Shown here in pieces: positions 1-9,684 of a stretch of 64,000 nt of DNA. Position 1 is the first letter of the stretch; each line of letters opens with the position of its first letter. The DNA lies in assembly GCA_042090785.1 (NCBI GenBank), contig JBELIP010000001.1, positions 186,001 to 250,000 on the forward strand, given 5' to 3'. This DNA is from UBA7434 sp042090785 (GTDB taxonomy: Bacteria; Pseudomonadota; Gammaproteobacteria; Pseudomonadales; UBA7434). The position numbers and the translations under genes are program-made. Below the pieces are notes generated by a model that was not told where the DNA came from, made no database searches, and saw only the letters and a list, made by a program, of their open reading frames with translations.

Positions 1-108
1 GCAATTATGAGACAAGTCACCGCCCGTTTGCCGGGATATTTAGTACCACGACTGGTGCGCGAAGAGGCCGACAAGGCCTCTAAAACACTGATACTACCTA
101 ACGAATAA
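1..108 (+). CDS. epmB: EF-P beta-lysylation protein EpmB, C-terminal fragment
   Basis: Frame 1 is open from the first base to a TAA at 106-108 and gives the last 35 residues. They contain GYLVPRLVREEADKASKTL, which resembles the C-terminus I recall for E. coli EpmB/YjeK (GYLVPKLAREIGGEPSKTPL). EpmB is a radical-SAM lysine 2,3-aminomutase that makes the beta-lysine which EpmA attaches to elongation factor P. The catalytic CxxxCxxC cluster lies outside the window, so the call rests on the tail only. Other KamA-type lysine 2,3-aminomutases share this tail. Confidence 0.7.
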   Translation, partial: AIMRQVTARLPGYLVPRLVREEADKASKTLILPNE

Positions 109-267
109 ATTCATAAATTACATAGACTTAAGATATTTTTAAAAAAAATATCGACCAGTTAACATAAACTCCGCCAGCTTCAGCACAAAAAACAATCAAT
201 ACCTATACTCAAGAAAGATGACTGCGCTCCATGCGGCAACGTTTACTTTAATGAATATTGGTCCCAA

Positions 268-1943
268 ATGTTTTTTAAGCGAAAAAATAAACTACGCCAA
301 AAAGCACTCCCTGAATTTAGTTTTTGCGAAGCTAACGTTGAGGGCCTACGCTCGTGGGTCAATGTTTTACCTCGCAGAAATATACGCGCCATGGCCAACC
401 AGCTTATTGTTGCGGGCAAAGAACTCACCGCCTCTAACTGCCAGCTAAATCAGCTAGTAGCAGTGTTAGAAATTCTCGGCGAACCCATCATGACGGTAAG
501 TAGTGGCTTGCTGACACAGCAAATTAAGGATGATCATGAAATAGACATCTATAGAAAACGACAAGAATTTTTCACCCTATTTGGGCATATCTATTGTGTT
601 GCCGGCCAAGCGCAACTCAAAAATGAATCGGCCCAACATATTGATGAACTGCTTTTAAAAGCCATTCAATTTTTATGCAATGCCACTATTGCTTCATACC
701 AACTTTACGAAAGCCCACCTGCCGGCTGCTGGCAATTGCTACATAAAATTTATCTGTATTCTTTAACCAATAGTTATACCGAAGCCAACGCCGTTAAATT
801 TAGCGCCAGTTACAAAGTCGTTACCGCACTTTGCTGTGCAAGCCCAGAAAAATTGAATGCCAAGCAGATTGAAGTGTTAGTAGAATATATGCGGTCCGCT
901 ATTGTTGGTGTCAGTATTTGCGAAAACCCAAACAACCACACAAACTTCTGCGTTGCAACCAATGAGGACCAGCAACCGTATCGCTATATACCGAAGACAG
1001 AAGCATTAAAAATAAATAGTAACGAGAGCAATGAGAGTCATCAAAAGCCGGATAGTAATAACAATGTTATTTACTTTGATTTTCATAAAATACGGAATAC
1101 GTTAACTACTAGCTGCCTATCAAGAGATATGGCAAAACATTTGAGCAGTAGTTACGGCATGCCACAAGTTCGCGCTCATGCTCGTAATGCCGCTACTGGC
1201 ACATTAGACATTTGCAGTGACTTATCGGCTATTCATTATTTTTTAAGTGGTGAGCAATCGCTTGAATCACTCACACAACATTTAGGTGCAGAATATAAAG
1301 CAGGCTCTAATACCGCCCAGCAAAAATCACTCATGATAAAAACGACGTATGGAATGACATTTACACCAGCAATTGGCAACAAAGTGAATTTAATGGGAAC
1401 AGTATTGAGTTTCAAATTCAAAAAAATAATGCAAAAAAAACTAATCTTCCGCCAGAGTTTGCCGTTCAAAAAATTGCCATCTCAGACTTAAACCCTAGTG
1501 GTTATAAGTTAGTGGGTAACGACATGGCTCTAAGGGCCTACAAACCTGGAAATCTTATTGGACTCAAACATACCGACGAAAATAACTGGCATGTCGGCAT
1601 TATTCGCTGGAGTAAAGCCATTAAACACGAAAAGCAATTAGGTATCGAATTACTCACAAAACAGATACAGCCGTACGGCATTAAAATTGTACATAGCAAA
1701 CAGGGTGGTGATTTTATGCCTGCATTATTATTACCCGAATCCACATGCCAGGGAAAAAATAGCAAAGCCTCTAGTAATAGTGCCCGCTTGCTTTTACCTC
1801 GATTAACACTTAAAGGAAAAACAGCCGCTATTATGATTAATACACAATCGAAAAAGCAAATTGTACTGGGTGATTGTATTGAAAAAATGGCGGTTATTGT
1901 CGCTTCCTTTTTACCGATCAAAATATATCAGAAGGAAAAATAG
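268..1943 (+). pseudogene. FimX-neighbour hypothetical protein, broken by a frameshift
   Basis: Two reading frames make one protein of about 558 residues. Frame 1 runs from ATG 268 with good coding character to about 1340. Frame 3 then continues without a stop from 1311 through the second piece (internal ATG 1512) to the stop at 1941-1943. Adding one A to the A5 run at 1338-1342 joins them smoothly (SLMIK then NDVWNDIYTSNW). The C-terminal part has a compact beta-rich pattern (GYKLVGND, GNLIGLK, WHVGIIRWSK, LGIELL) recalling the C-terminus of uncharacterised proteins encoded next to FimX, such as PA4958 in P. aeruginosa. It may be a PilZ-like barrel, but I cannot confirm a c-di-GMP-binding RxxxR motif. 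No signal peptide or membrane segment is visible. The break may be a sequencing error or a real lesion. The function is unknown. Confidence 0.65.
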
Positions 1944-2076
1944 ATGCAAGGCAAGGATGAATACATAAACCGAAAGAACACTATTCATCATTTGGCGGAA
2001 AAGAAAACTATAAAAGATATTAATTTTTTATAAAAACTGAACCTGCCATAAATGAACAAATATAGGAAAATTTGCT

Positions 2077-4143
2077 GTGAACAGAAGTTGCAATACCGCC
2101 AAAAAAAACGATGGGGAAAATGACGCCTTCAACATTGAATTTGAAGTGAGCTCTATTCAGCCCACGATTGAAAGTCGAATTATTCATTTATTAGTAGCTC
2201 ATGAAGAGCCCAGCGAAACTGATAAAATAAAAAATATATTTAAGAATTCTGGCTGGATAGTCAATGCTCATAGAATAACTTCTATCGAGGATCTCGATGA
2301 ATCGCTACGCAATCAGACTTGGAATATCATTCTTGCATTCGGCCACTCAAAGACTTATTTTCCTGCTGTTATTGGCAATGCGCTCGAAAAAAACAACACG
2401 CAATTACGAGCCATTTATCTCGATGAAAAATATTCAGCAACGAATGCACTACAAATTTTTCAATGTGGATTTTGTGACTACCTAACCATTAATGAACACG
2501 AACGCCTACTCTTTGTTGCCAGCCGCGAAATACAGTCACAACAAGACCATAAAATAGCTAATGCCGCCCAAAGTGTTATGGCAGAGGCTAATGCACGTAG
2601 CCAATTACTTATGGATTCGACCACTGATGCTGTCGCCTATGTTATTGATGGAATGATTGTGCATAGTAATCATGCATTTTCTTCAACGCTTAATTTTAGC
2701 TCTTCCGATGATTTAGACTATATGCCTTTTATCGATTTAGTCAGCAGCCATGATCAAACAAAAATTAAACCCTTACTAAGAAAACATCAGTTGGGCGAAG
2801 AAAAAGAATCAAGCATCACTATTGATATTGTTAAATCCAACGCAGAAACAATGAAAACTGAACTCTTGCTAGCTTTAGCTAGTTTTGAAGGTGATCCCTG
2901 CACGCAAATAATATTACGCTCCGCTACCGACAAAGAAAATGCCGCTCAATCAGATTTTGATATCACTATGATTCAAGCGCTAAAAGGTAAAGGCAGTTTG
3001 TTTTTTGCTTCTATCACCAGTAACGCTATGCAAAGAAAAAAACTAGGTCTTCATAATCATCTGCTATTAATTAATGAAATAAATCATTTACTACGCGACT
3101 TTATCCCAACAGAAGCAAAAGTTTTCAACTACCTCAAAGAAAGCTGGATTATTGTTATTCCTAGTAGCTTTCAACATAACCCTACAGAATTAGCTGCAGA
3201 ACTATGTCAACGAGTGAACTCAGCGTCTATTAGTGAAGGCATTCAAAGCATCAAGCCATCTATTGCCGTCGGTATTTCAAAATACGGAGTTGCTGGCATT
3301 ACAATTGAAAACGCACTTGACCAAGCCTTTAAAGCGTCGGCCGAAAAACAAATGGATGGCAACAGTGGCTATAAGGTTTTTTCACCCAAAATTGATAATG
3401 CAGAAGGTGCCGAAGCACTTAGGTCGGCACTTGAACTCAATCGCTTTCGCATTAAATTTCAACCTATTATTGCATTACAAAACCAGAGCCAACATTTTTA
3501 CGATACCGTACTATATATTGAAAATGATTCTGGCTCTGACAAACCTGCAGACGAATTACTTGCAAGCTTAGGTATAGAAAAATCCAATGCCGAACTAGAC
3601 CGCTGGATAATCAGCAAAATTATTAGCACGTTAAAAACCATGCCGGATAAAAAAATTGAACTTAACATCCCATTAACAGCTAGTGCAATTATGGATGATG
3701 AATTATTTTCATGGCTAATAAGTAGTCTTGAAAATGCAAATATAGCGAGTGCATCATTCAGCTTTTCTATTACCGCAAACAATGCTACTGACTATGAAAA
3801 CAACGCACTGCAATTAATAAAAAAATTAAAACATGCAGGGCATAAAATCTGCATTACTAATGCTAACAATGACTATATTGATTTACTTAAAAAAATATTA
3901 CCTGACACGCTAAAGCTTACTGAATATTTAACCACAAAAATGACAGGCGAAGAAGCAGAGCCTGAATTGATAAAAAATATGATTGCGTTTGCCAAAGAAA
4001 ATAATTCAGTCTGCATTGCCAGCGGCGTAAACGGCGCTGCCGATTTAGCACAACTATGGCAAACCGGAATCAATTACGTACAGGGAAATTACCTACAAAC
4101 ACCGCAAGATAATATGGATTATGATTTTTCTGACATTGCTTAA
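2077..4143 (+). CDS. fimX: FimX-like degenerate REC-PAS-GGDEF-EAL protein
   Basis: 688 residues from a GTG start, with AGGAAA 7 nt upstream. The order is a receiver-like domain (about 33-150, no phosphoacceptor Asp at the expected strand end), a PAS region (about 165-290), a degenerate GGDEF domain (about 295-445, YLKES where GGDEF would lie) and a degenerate EAL domain (about 445-688, LYI in place of EAL). The tail YVQGNYLQTPQDNMDYDF is very like FimX. FimX of P. aeruginosa binds c-di-GMP through its inactive EAL domain and promotes polar type IV pilus assembly. Location beside serB and parC matches PA4959-PA4960-PA4964. The catalytic motifs are lost, so a receptor role is inferred rather than an enzyme. 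It ends 27 bp from the convergent serB. Confidence 0.85.
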   Translation: MNRSCNTAKKNDGENDAFNIEFEVSSIQPTIESRIIHLLVAHEEPSETDKIKNIFKNSGWIVNAHRITSIEDLDESLRNQTWNIILAFGHSKTYFPAVIGNALEKNNTQLRAIYLDEKYSATNALQIFQCGFCDYLTINEHERLLFVASREIQSQQDHKIANAAQSVMAEANARSQLLMDSTTDAVAYVIDGMIVHSNHAFSSTLNFSSSDDLDYMPFIDLVSSHDQTKIKPLLRKHQLGEEKESSITIDIVKSNAETMKTELLLALASFEGDPCTQIILRSATDKENAAQSDFDITMIQALKGKGSLFFASITSNAMQRKKLGLHNHLLLINEINHLLRDFIPTEAKVFNYLKESWIIVIPSSFQHNPTELAAELCQRVNSASISEGIQSIKPSIAVGISKYGVAGITIENALDQAFKASAEKQMDGNSGYKVFSPKIDNAEGAEALRSALELNRFRIKFQPIIALQNQSQHFYDTVLYIENDSGSDKPADELLASLGIEKSNAELDRWIISKIISTLKTMPDKKIELNIPLTASAIMDDELFSWLISSLENANIASASFSFSITANNATDYENNALQLIKKLKHAGHKICITNANNDYIDLLKKILPDTLKLTEYLTTKMTGEEAEPELIKNMIAFAKENNSVCIASGVNGAADLAQLWQTGINYVQGNYLQTPQDNMDYDFSDIA

Positions 4144-4162
4144 ACACTGCTTGTTTAAGCAA
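4136..4162. terminator. Stem-loop between convergent fimX and serB
   Basis: A perfect 10-bp stem (TTGCTTAAAC / GTTTAAGCAA, 7-nt loop) overlaps the fimX stop codon and fills the 27-bp gap to serB. It is placed as a bidirectional terminator. Neither side has a good U tract, so efficiency is uncertain. Confidence 0.45.
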
Positions 4163-4170
4163 AAGGATAA

Positions 4171-5394
4171 TTAATCTTTAGCCGCCAGACGCTCTCTATC
4201 ACTTATGCCCAGTAAATAGAGAATACTATCTAAACCTAGGTTAGAAATTGATTGTCGTGCCGAGGCCTTAACTAATGGCTTAGCTCTAAAAGCAATCCCT
4301 AAACCCGCAATACTCAGCATAGGTAAATCGTTAGCGCCATCGCCTACGGCAATGACTTGTTCTAAGGCAATATTTTCTCGACATGCAATATCTTTTAGTA
4401 ACTCTGCCTTTCTATTACCATCGACCACTTGACCTGTCACCTTGCCAGTTACTACACCGTTTTCAATATCCAGCGCATTGGCATAAACATAATCGAAGCC
4501 TAATTTTTCTTGTAGCTTGTTGCCAAAATAGTTAAAGCCACCCGATAAAATTGCCGTTTTATAACCCAAGCGCTTCAACGTTATCAAAAGCGTTTCGGCA
4601 CCTTCCGTTAACTTTAATTGCCCAGCGACCAGCTCTAATGCATTTTCATCTAAGCCTTTTAATAAAGCCACTCGACGCTCAAAGCTTTCATTAAAATCTA
4701 TCTCACCACGCATGGCCGATTCCGTTATGGCAGATACTTTATCACCGACACCAGCCACTTTAGCCAACTCATCAATAACCTCGGCTTCAATGAGGGTTGA
4801 ATCCATATCGAATACCACTAAGCGACGGTTACGACGGAACATATCATCTTCTTGATACGCAATATCGATATTTAATGTTGTTGCCAACTCTAACAAAGAG
4901 CGCCTTACAAACTGTGCATCATCGAGTTCTCCACGTAGTGAAAACTCAACACAGGCCTTCGATTGTTCGGTTTCTTCATTTAAAGGTACACGTCCTGATA
5001 AACGCGTGATTTTATCGATATTTAAACCGTGCTGGGCAACCAGCTCTGTCACTGCACTAATATGCTCGGCATGCACCTTACGCACTAACAAGGTAACAAT
5101 ATGACGTGGCTTGCCCTGCTCTTTAGTCCATGCATCATAAGCACCGGCATCAACAGCATCGAATTCAATCGACATGCCTAATGTTTCTAGCTGCTCACTC
5201 ACACGAGAAAATAAATGTTTCTGATTAACACCTTGTGGAATTTCAACGAGTAAACCGAGTGCTAGATTATTATGAATAACTGCCTGCCCAATATCTAAAA
5301 CATTAACCGCTTGCTCAGCCAATAAAGTAGTCACCGATAAGGTAATACCCGGCTGATCAGGACCTGTAATTTTTATTAGTGTAACGTCACTCAC
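4171..5394 (-). CDS. serB: Phosphoserine phosphatase with N-terminal ACT domains
   Basis: 407 residues. SerB hydrolyses O-phospho-L-serine to serine, the last step of the phosphorylated serine pathway in the cytoplasm. The N-terminal about 180 residues form two ACT-type regulatory units (the first begins TLIKITGPDQPGITLSV). The HAD core starts with DMDST (residues 196-200, nucleophile Asp196 and acid Asp198), followed by the SGGF motif and GDGANDLPML. The length matches the two-ACT SerB of Pseudomonas and mycobacteria rather than the 322-residue E. coli enzyme. The start lies 73 bp downstream of the parC stop, so co-transcription with parC is possible. Confidence 0.95.
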   Translation of the reverse strand: MSDVTLIKITGPDQPGITLSVTTLLAEQAVNVLDIGQAVIHNNLALGLLVEIPQGVNQKHLFSRVSEQLETLGMSIEFDAVDAGAYDAWTKEQGKPRHIVTLLVRKVHAEHISAVTELVAQHGLNIDKITRLSGRVPLNEETEQSKACVEFSLRGELDDAQFVRRSLLELATTLNIDIAYQEDDMFRRNRRLVVFDMDSTLIEAEVIDELAKVAGVGDKVSAITESAMRGEIDFNESFERRVALLKGLDENALELVAGQLKLTEGAETLLITLKRLGYKTAILSGGFNYFGNKLQEKLGFDYVYANALDIENGVVTGKVTGQVVDGNRKAELLKDIACRENIALEQVIAVGDGANDLPMLSIAGLGIAFRAKPLVKASARQSISNLGLDSILYLLGISDRERLAAKD

Positions 5395-5467
5395 ATTATC
5401 AACCTGTTTATTGATCTATTCTTAAATCTATTTTTTAGAAACCAAATGCTACTCAATATATTCAGCG

Positions 5468-7741
5468 TTATTTTTTCGGCTCTACAACAACCGCATCTAC
5501 TTTTTGAAAGCCACGAGGCAACTTATTGCCACGGCGAGCGCGCTCACCAAAGTAATGTTCTAAATCGGCAAACTTCATTTTTAAATGTCGCTTACCCGCA
5601 TAAATAATGAGCGCATCATCTTTTTTCATGACAACTGCTGTTAGCATAAACTCTTCACGAGTGGCGAGCTTAGCACTAGGTATATTCATTATTTTATTTC
5701 CCTTACCTCGCGCCATAATGGGCAAATCACTAATCGGGAAAATCAACATACGGCCTTCATTACTCACTGATACTAGCAAGCCATCTTCAACATCATCCAC
5801 TTTAGCCGGGCTAATAACTTGACCACTTTTTGGAATAGTTAACAAATTTTTTCCGGCTTTTTTATTGGCATGCATATTACTTAGACGCGCAACAAAACCA
5901 TAGCCCGCATCGGTCGCCAACAAATAAAGATCATCGTTAGCGCCCATCATAAGGCCTTCGAAGGTTGCGCCAGACGGCGGGCTTATACTACCGGTTAATG
6001 GCTCACCCTGCCCACGAGCAGAAGGCAATGTTCTTGCCGGCACAGAATAACTTCGTCCGGTTGAATCGAGTAACACCGCTGACTGATTGCTTTTGCCTTT
6101 AGCAGCAAGTTTAAAACTATCGCCAGATTTATAACTCAGTGACTCAGGATCAATATCATGTCCCTTTGCGGCGCGGATCCAACCTTTAGCAGACAACACC
6201 ACCGTTATTGGGTCTACTGTTGTAATGTCATCTTCGGTATAAGCAACCGCATCTTCACGATCAACAATGGGTGAACGGCGATCATCACCATACTCTTCAA
6301 TTACCGCTAATAATTCTTTTTTCATTAGCGTCTTCATGCGGGCATCCGAGCCCAAGGTTTTTTCTATATCATCACGCTCACGACTTAGCTCTTCTTGCTC
6401 GCCTTTAATTTTAACTTCTTCAAGGCGGGCTAACTGACGTAAACGCGTATCTAGAATATAGTCGGTTTGAGCTTCACTCAAATCGTACTTTTTCATTAAT
6501 ACTTTTTTCGGTTGGTCTTCGGTACGAATAATGTGAATCACTTCGTCCAAATTCAAAAAAGCAATTAATAAGCCATCGAGTAAATGCAAACGGTTTAGAA
6601 TTTTTTCTAATCGGTATTCTAAGCGCTCACGAATCGTGTCTTTACGATAAGACAACCACTCTTTAACAATGCCGGCTAAATTTTTAACCTGCGGACGACC
6701 ATCGGTACCAATCATATTCATATTGATACGATAATTACGTTCGAGATCGGTAGAGGCAAACAAATGCGACATTAAAGTGCTGATATCAACCCGATTCGAT
6801 TTAGGCACAATAACCAGTCGAGTTGGGTTTTCGTGGTCAGACTCATCACGCAAATCAACAACCATGGGCAGCTTCTTTGCTTGCATTTGCGCAGCAATTT
6901 GCTCTAACACTTTGGCACCAGATACCTGATGGGGTAAGGCAGTAACAACAATGTCGCCTTGCTCTGTGTCATAAATTGCCCGCATTTTTAAACTACCCTT
7001 ACCCACCTGGTACATTTCAAGAATGGCTTCAGAGGAAGTCACAATTTCAGCATCTGTCGGGAAATCGGGGCCTTTAACAAAAGCAAACAAGTCACTGACT
7101 GTGGCTTTTGGCTTTTCTAACATATGAATACAGGCAGAAACGACTTCGGTAAGATTATGTGGCGGAATATCCGTCGCCATGCCCACCGCAATACCGGTAG
7201 TGCCGTTTAATAAGATATTAGGCGCTCTAGCAGGCAGTAAAACCGGCTCAAATAAAGTGCCATCAAAATTACCCTGCCAATCGACCGTGCCTTGTGAAGC
7301 CTCAGCCATTAGTACATCGGCATAAGCGGTGAGCTTCGACTCGGTATAACGCATGGCCGCAAAGGATTTAGGGTCATCTGCCGAGCCCCAGTTACCCTGC
7401 CCATCAACCAAGGGATAGCGATAACTGAAGGATTGCGCCATTAAGACCATGGCCTCATACACTGAGCTATCGCCATGTGGGTGGAACTTACCAATAACAT
7501 CGCCAACGGTGCGAGCCGATTTCTTATATTTAGCGAATGCTTTTAAGCCAAGCTCTGACATGGCATAAACAATACGGCGCTGCACGGGTTTGAGCCCATC
7601 ACCAATATGAGGCAATGCGCGATCCAAAATGACATACATGGAGTAATCGAGGTAAGCTTTTTCGGCATACTCTTTAATAGATTGTTGCTCAGTGCCGAAA
7701 TTGCCGATAGGTTCTGGCAAATCTGTAGGTGTGTCGGTCAT
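5468..7741 (-). CDS. parC: DNA topoisomerase IV subunit A
   Basis: 757 residues, normal for ParC. With ParE it decatenates daughter chromosomes. The breakage-reunion domain contains the active-site AAMRYTE (Arg131, Tyr132). The quinolone-determining region reads HPHGDSSVYEAMV with Ser92 and Glu96, the unmutated state at the two main resistance positions (Ser80/Glu84 in E. coli). The C-terminal third shows the beta-pinwheel repeats. The ParC-specific rather than GyrA reading rests on the short C-terminus without a clear GyrA box and on proximity to serB and fimX, as in Pseudomonas. parE is not in the window. Confidence 0.93.
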   Translation of the reverse strand: MTDTPTDLPEPIGNFGTEQQSIKEYAEKAYLDYSMYVILDRALPHIGDGLKPVQRRIVYAMSELGLKAFAKYKKSARTVGDVIGKFHPHGDSSVYEAMVLMAQSFSYRYPLVDGQGNWGSADDPKSFAAMRYTESKLTAYADVLMAEASQGTVDWQGNFDGTLFEPVLLPARAPNILLNGTTGIAVGMATDIPPHNLTEVVSACIHMLEKPKATVSDLFAFVKGPDFPTDAEIVTSSEAILEMYQVGKGSLKMRAIYDTEQGDIVVTALPHQVSGAKVLEQIAAQMQAKKLPMVVDLRDESDHENPTRLVIVPKSNRVDISTLMSHLFASTDLERNYRINMNMIGTDGRPQVKNLAGIVKEWLSYRKDTIRERLEYRLEKILNRLHLLDGLLIAFLNLDEVIHIIRTEDQPKKVLMKKYDLSEAQTDYILDTRLRQLARLEEVKIKGEQEELSRERDDIEKTLGSDARMKTLMKKELLAVIEEYGDDRRSPIVDREDAVAYTEDDITTVDPITVVLSAKGWIRAAKGHDIDPESLSYKSGDSFKLAAKGKSNQSAVLLDSTGRSYSVPARTLPSARGQGEPLTGSISPPSGATFEGLMMGANDDLYLLATDAGYGFVARLSNMHANKKAGKNLLTIPKSGQVISPAKVDDVEDGLLVSVSNEGRMLIFPISDLPIMARGKGNKIMNIPSAKLATREEFMLTAVVMKKDDALIIYAGKRHLKMKFADLEHYFGERARRGNKLPRGFQKVDAVVVEPKK

Positions 7742-8279
7742 AGGCCGCGTAATCTCACTTCACTTGCTGGTTGCTTACTATGCTTGGGCGGTTATTTATC
7801 ATTCTAATTAAGCCCAAGTGTCGAATGTTTATCGACATGCATTTGATATTCAAATTGTCGCAGATTAGCGCCAGCGGTGCATCCTTCATCGTAAATTTAT
7901 TGGTGGTAATTTGAGACTTCAATATAAGCAGTAGCTTATTTCCAACATACACCTTAAATGTTTACAACGTAGACGTAAATTAAACCCTTAAGATTCTCAT
8001 GCGCTGAACAAATAGAGTTCATTAAGGTCAAATTCGTTACTGGAACAGTAACGACGAGTTATTGCTCTATGATGTTTCTTCATGACAAAAAATAAAATAT
8101 AGAATTAAAATAATCTGCTGGACATTTTCAGGCATTACACCCAAACTTATTTTCAATGCAGTTACTTTTATAAAATCGAATGCATAAGACCATTGAATGA
8201 CTTTTAAAATACCCTCTAATCAGCCATAAATGTTAGCAGCTGCTTTACCTAAAGTGATTATTTCAAGCGAGAGCGCCGT
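7742..8279. other. 538-bp intergenic region between divergent parC and phoH
   Basis: No convincing gene is present. A 65-codon minus-strand frame (7755-7952) lacks a recognisable product. The region must hold the parC and phoH promoters. A dyad at 8035-8053 is the clearest structure. I found no good PhoB box although phoH and an alkaline phosphatase lie downstream. Confidence 0.6.
8035..8053. repeat. Perfect 8-bp inverted repeat, CGTTACTG-GAA-CAGTAACG
   Basis: The arms are perfectly complementary around a 3-nt spacer. It could be a dimeric repressor operator or a small hairpin. It is not followed by a T run, so it is unlikely to be a terminator. It lies about 230 bp upstream of the PhoH-type gene. 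Confidence 0.55.
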
Positions 8280-9662
8280 ATGAAAAAAACCTTTGTTATT
8301 GATACTAATGTTTTACTACACGACCCTATGGCAGTTCATGCCTTTAATGAGCACCAAGTCGTCATTCCCATGACGGTACTCGAAGAACTCGATGCGATAA
8401 AAGATAGACGCGATAAAGATGTTAGTCGCGAGGCACGCATTGCTATTAATGCTATCGATAGCATTTTAGCTAACGCTTCTCCTAAGCAGATTCAATCCGG
8501 CGTTGACATTCCTAGCACCCTTGAAACCAAAGGCACGCTGGCTATTTTTCCTGATCAATTAATCGAGCATACCCAAAAAGTCCCGCTATTAAATAACCCA
8601 GTGCATCACTATAACGACGACCGCATTATTAATGTTGCGCTACACCTGCAAGGACAAGAAGATAACGCCGGCGTTTGCCTAGTCACTAAAGATATTAATA
8701 TGCGCCTTAAAGCCAAAGGGTCTGGGCTTGAAAATGTAGAAGATTATAGAAAAGACAAAGTTGTTGAAGACATTTCATTAATGGCCACTGGGTACGAACA
8801 ATACGAAGGTGATTTTTGGTCGCAGGTAGATAACGTAGAAACCGTGCATGGCGGACAAGGAAAGGTTATTTATAAGCTTAATCGCGGCTATACTCCTGAC
8901 GTCTACCCCAGCATGTTGCTGTTTGACGAGCAACAGTTTGCCGGCTATGTCAGTGGCATCAATGAAGACACCATTGATATACAACATTTAGACCGAGATA
9001 AATTAATGCTACAAAATTTATGGGGCCTAAAACCGCGTAACTTTGAACAAGCCATGGCATTTAATTTAATCCAGCGTGACGAAATTGACATGATGGTTAT
9101 GACCGGCCCTGCCGGCTCAGGAAAAACCCTAATCGCCCTTGCCTATGGCTTGCATGCCACTATGGAAGAAAAGCGCTTTGACAAAATTATTGTTGCGCGC
9201 TCAACCCCTCCAATGGCCGAAGATATCGGCTTTTTACCCGGCACCGAAGAAGAAAAAATGGCACCCTGGCTGGCGGCTTTTGAAGACAACCTCGAAGTAC
9301 TACATGGCGCTGACGAGAATGCTATGGGAACGATTGAATACATTAAAGAACGCGCCAATATTCAGTTTAAATCACTCAACTTTATGCGCGGCCGATCGTT
9401 TAACAATGCTTATATCATTATTGACGAAGCACAAGGCTTAACGCAATTTCAATTAAAATCGATTATCACTCGCGTAGGCAGTAATTCAAAAATTGTTGTG
9501 TTAGGTAACTTAGCGCAAATTGATAATAAATATATTACCCCACTAACATCAGGGCTGACGTATCTGGTTGAAAAAAGTAAAGCGTTTGAGCACGCTGCTA
9601 TTATGCATGTTAATGGCGTAGAACGAAGTCGGCTAGCCGCCTTTGCCGAAACATATTTATAA
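8280..9662 (+). CDS. PIN domain-PhoH family ATPase (PhoH2 type)
   Basis: 460 residues with two domains. An N-terminal PIN RNase domain (about 1-145) opens with VIDTN (Asp8) and has further acidic positions at Glu36 and Asp138. A C-terminal PhoH P-loop ATPase has Walker A GPAGSGKT (276-283) and Walker B IIIDEAQ (Asp382, Glu383). Mycobacterial PhoH2 of this architecture is an ATP-dependent RNA helicase/RNase, and an RNA-processing role is inferred here. GAGCG precedes the ATG. The following alkaline phosphatase starts 22 bp later, suggesting one transcript. It is not the short PhoH/YbeZ of the ybeY operon. Confidence 0.85.
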   Translation: MKKTFVIDTNVLLHDPMAVHAFNEHQVVIPMTVLEELDAIKDRRDKDVSREARIAINAIDSILANASPKQIQSGVDIPSTLETKGTLAIFPDQLIEHTQKVPLLNNPVHHYNDDRIINVALHLQGQEDNAGVCLVTKDINMRLKAKGSGLENVEDYRKDKVVEDISLMATGYEQYEGDFWSQVDNVETVHGGQGKVIYKLNRGYTPDVYPSMLLFDEQQFAGYVSGINEDTIDIQHLDRDKLMLQNLWGLKPRNFEQAMAFNLIQRDEIDMMVMTGPAGSGKTLIALAYGLHATMEEKRFDKIIVARSTPPMAEDIGFLPGTEEEKMAPWLAAFEDNLEVLHGADENAMGTIEYIKERANIQFKSLNFMRGRSFNNAYIIIDEAQGLTQFQLKSIITRVGSNSKIVVLGNLAQIDNKYITPLTSGLTYLVEKSKAFEHAAIMHVNGVERSRLAAFAETYL

Positions 9663-9684
9663 GGTATTTGTAAAACAGACTCTT

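Noticed and set aside
5468..7741. GyrA instead of ParC
   Set aside because: Length of 757, C-terminal domain without an evident GyrA box and the fimX-serB-parC synteny favour ParC.
7755..7952. 65-codon minus-strand frame between parC and phoH
   Set aside because: No domain character or good ribosome site; probably chance in an AT-rich intergenic region.
8160..8279. PhoB box upstream of phoH
   Set aside because: No pair of CTGTCAT-like half sites at 11-bp spacing; only loose matches.
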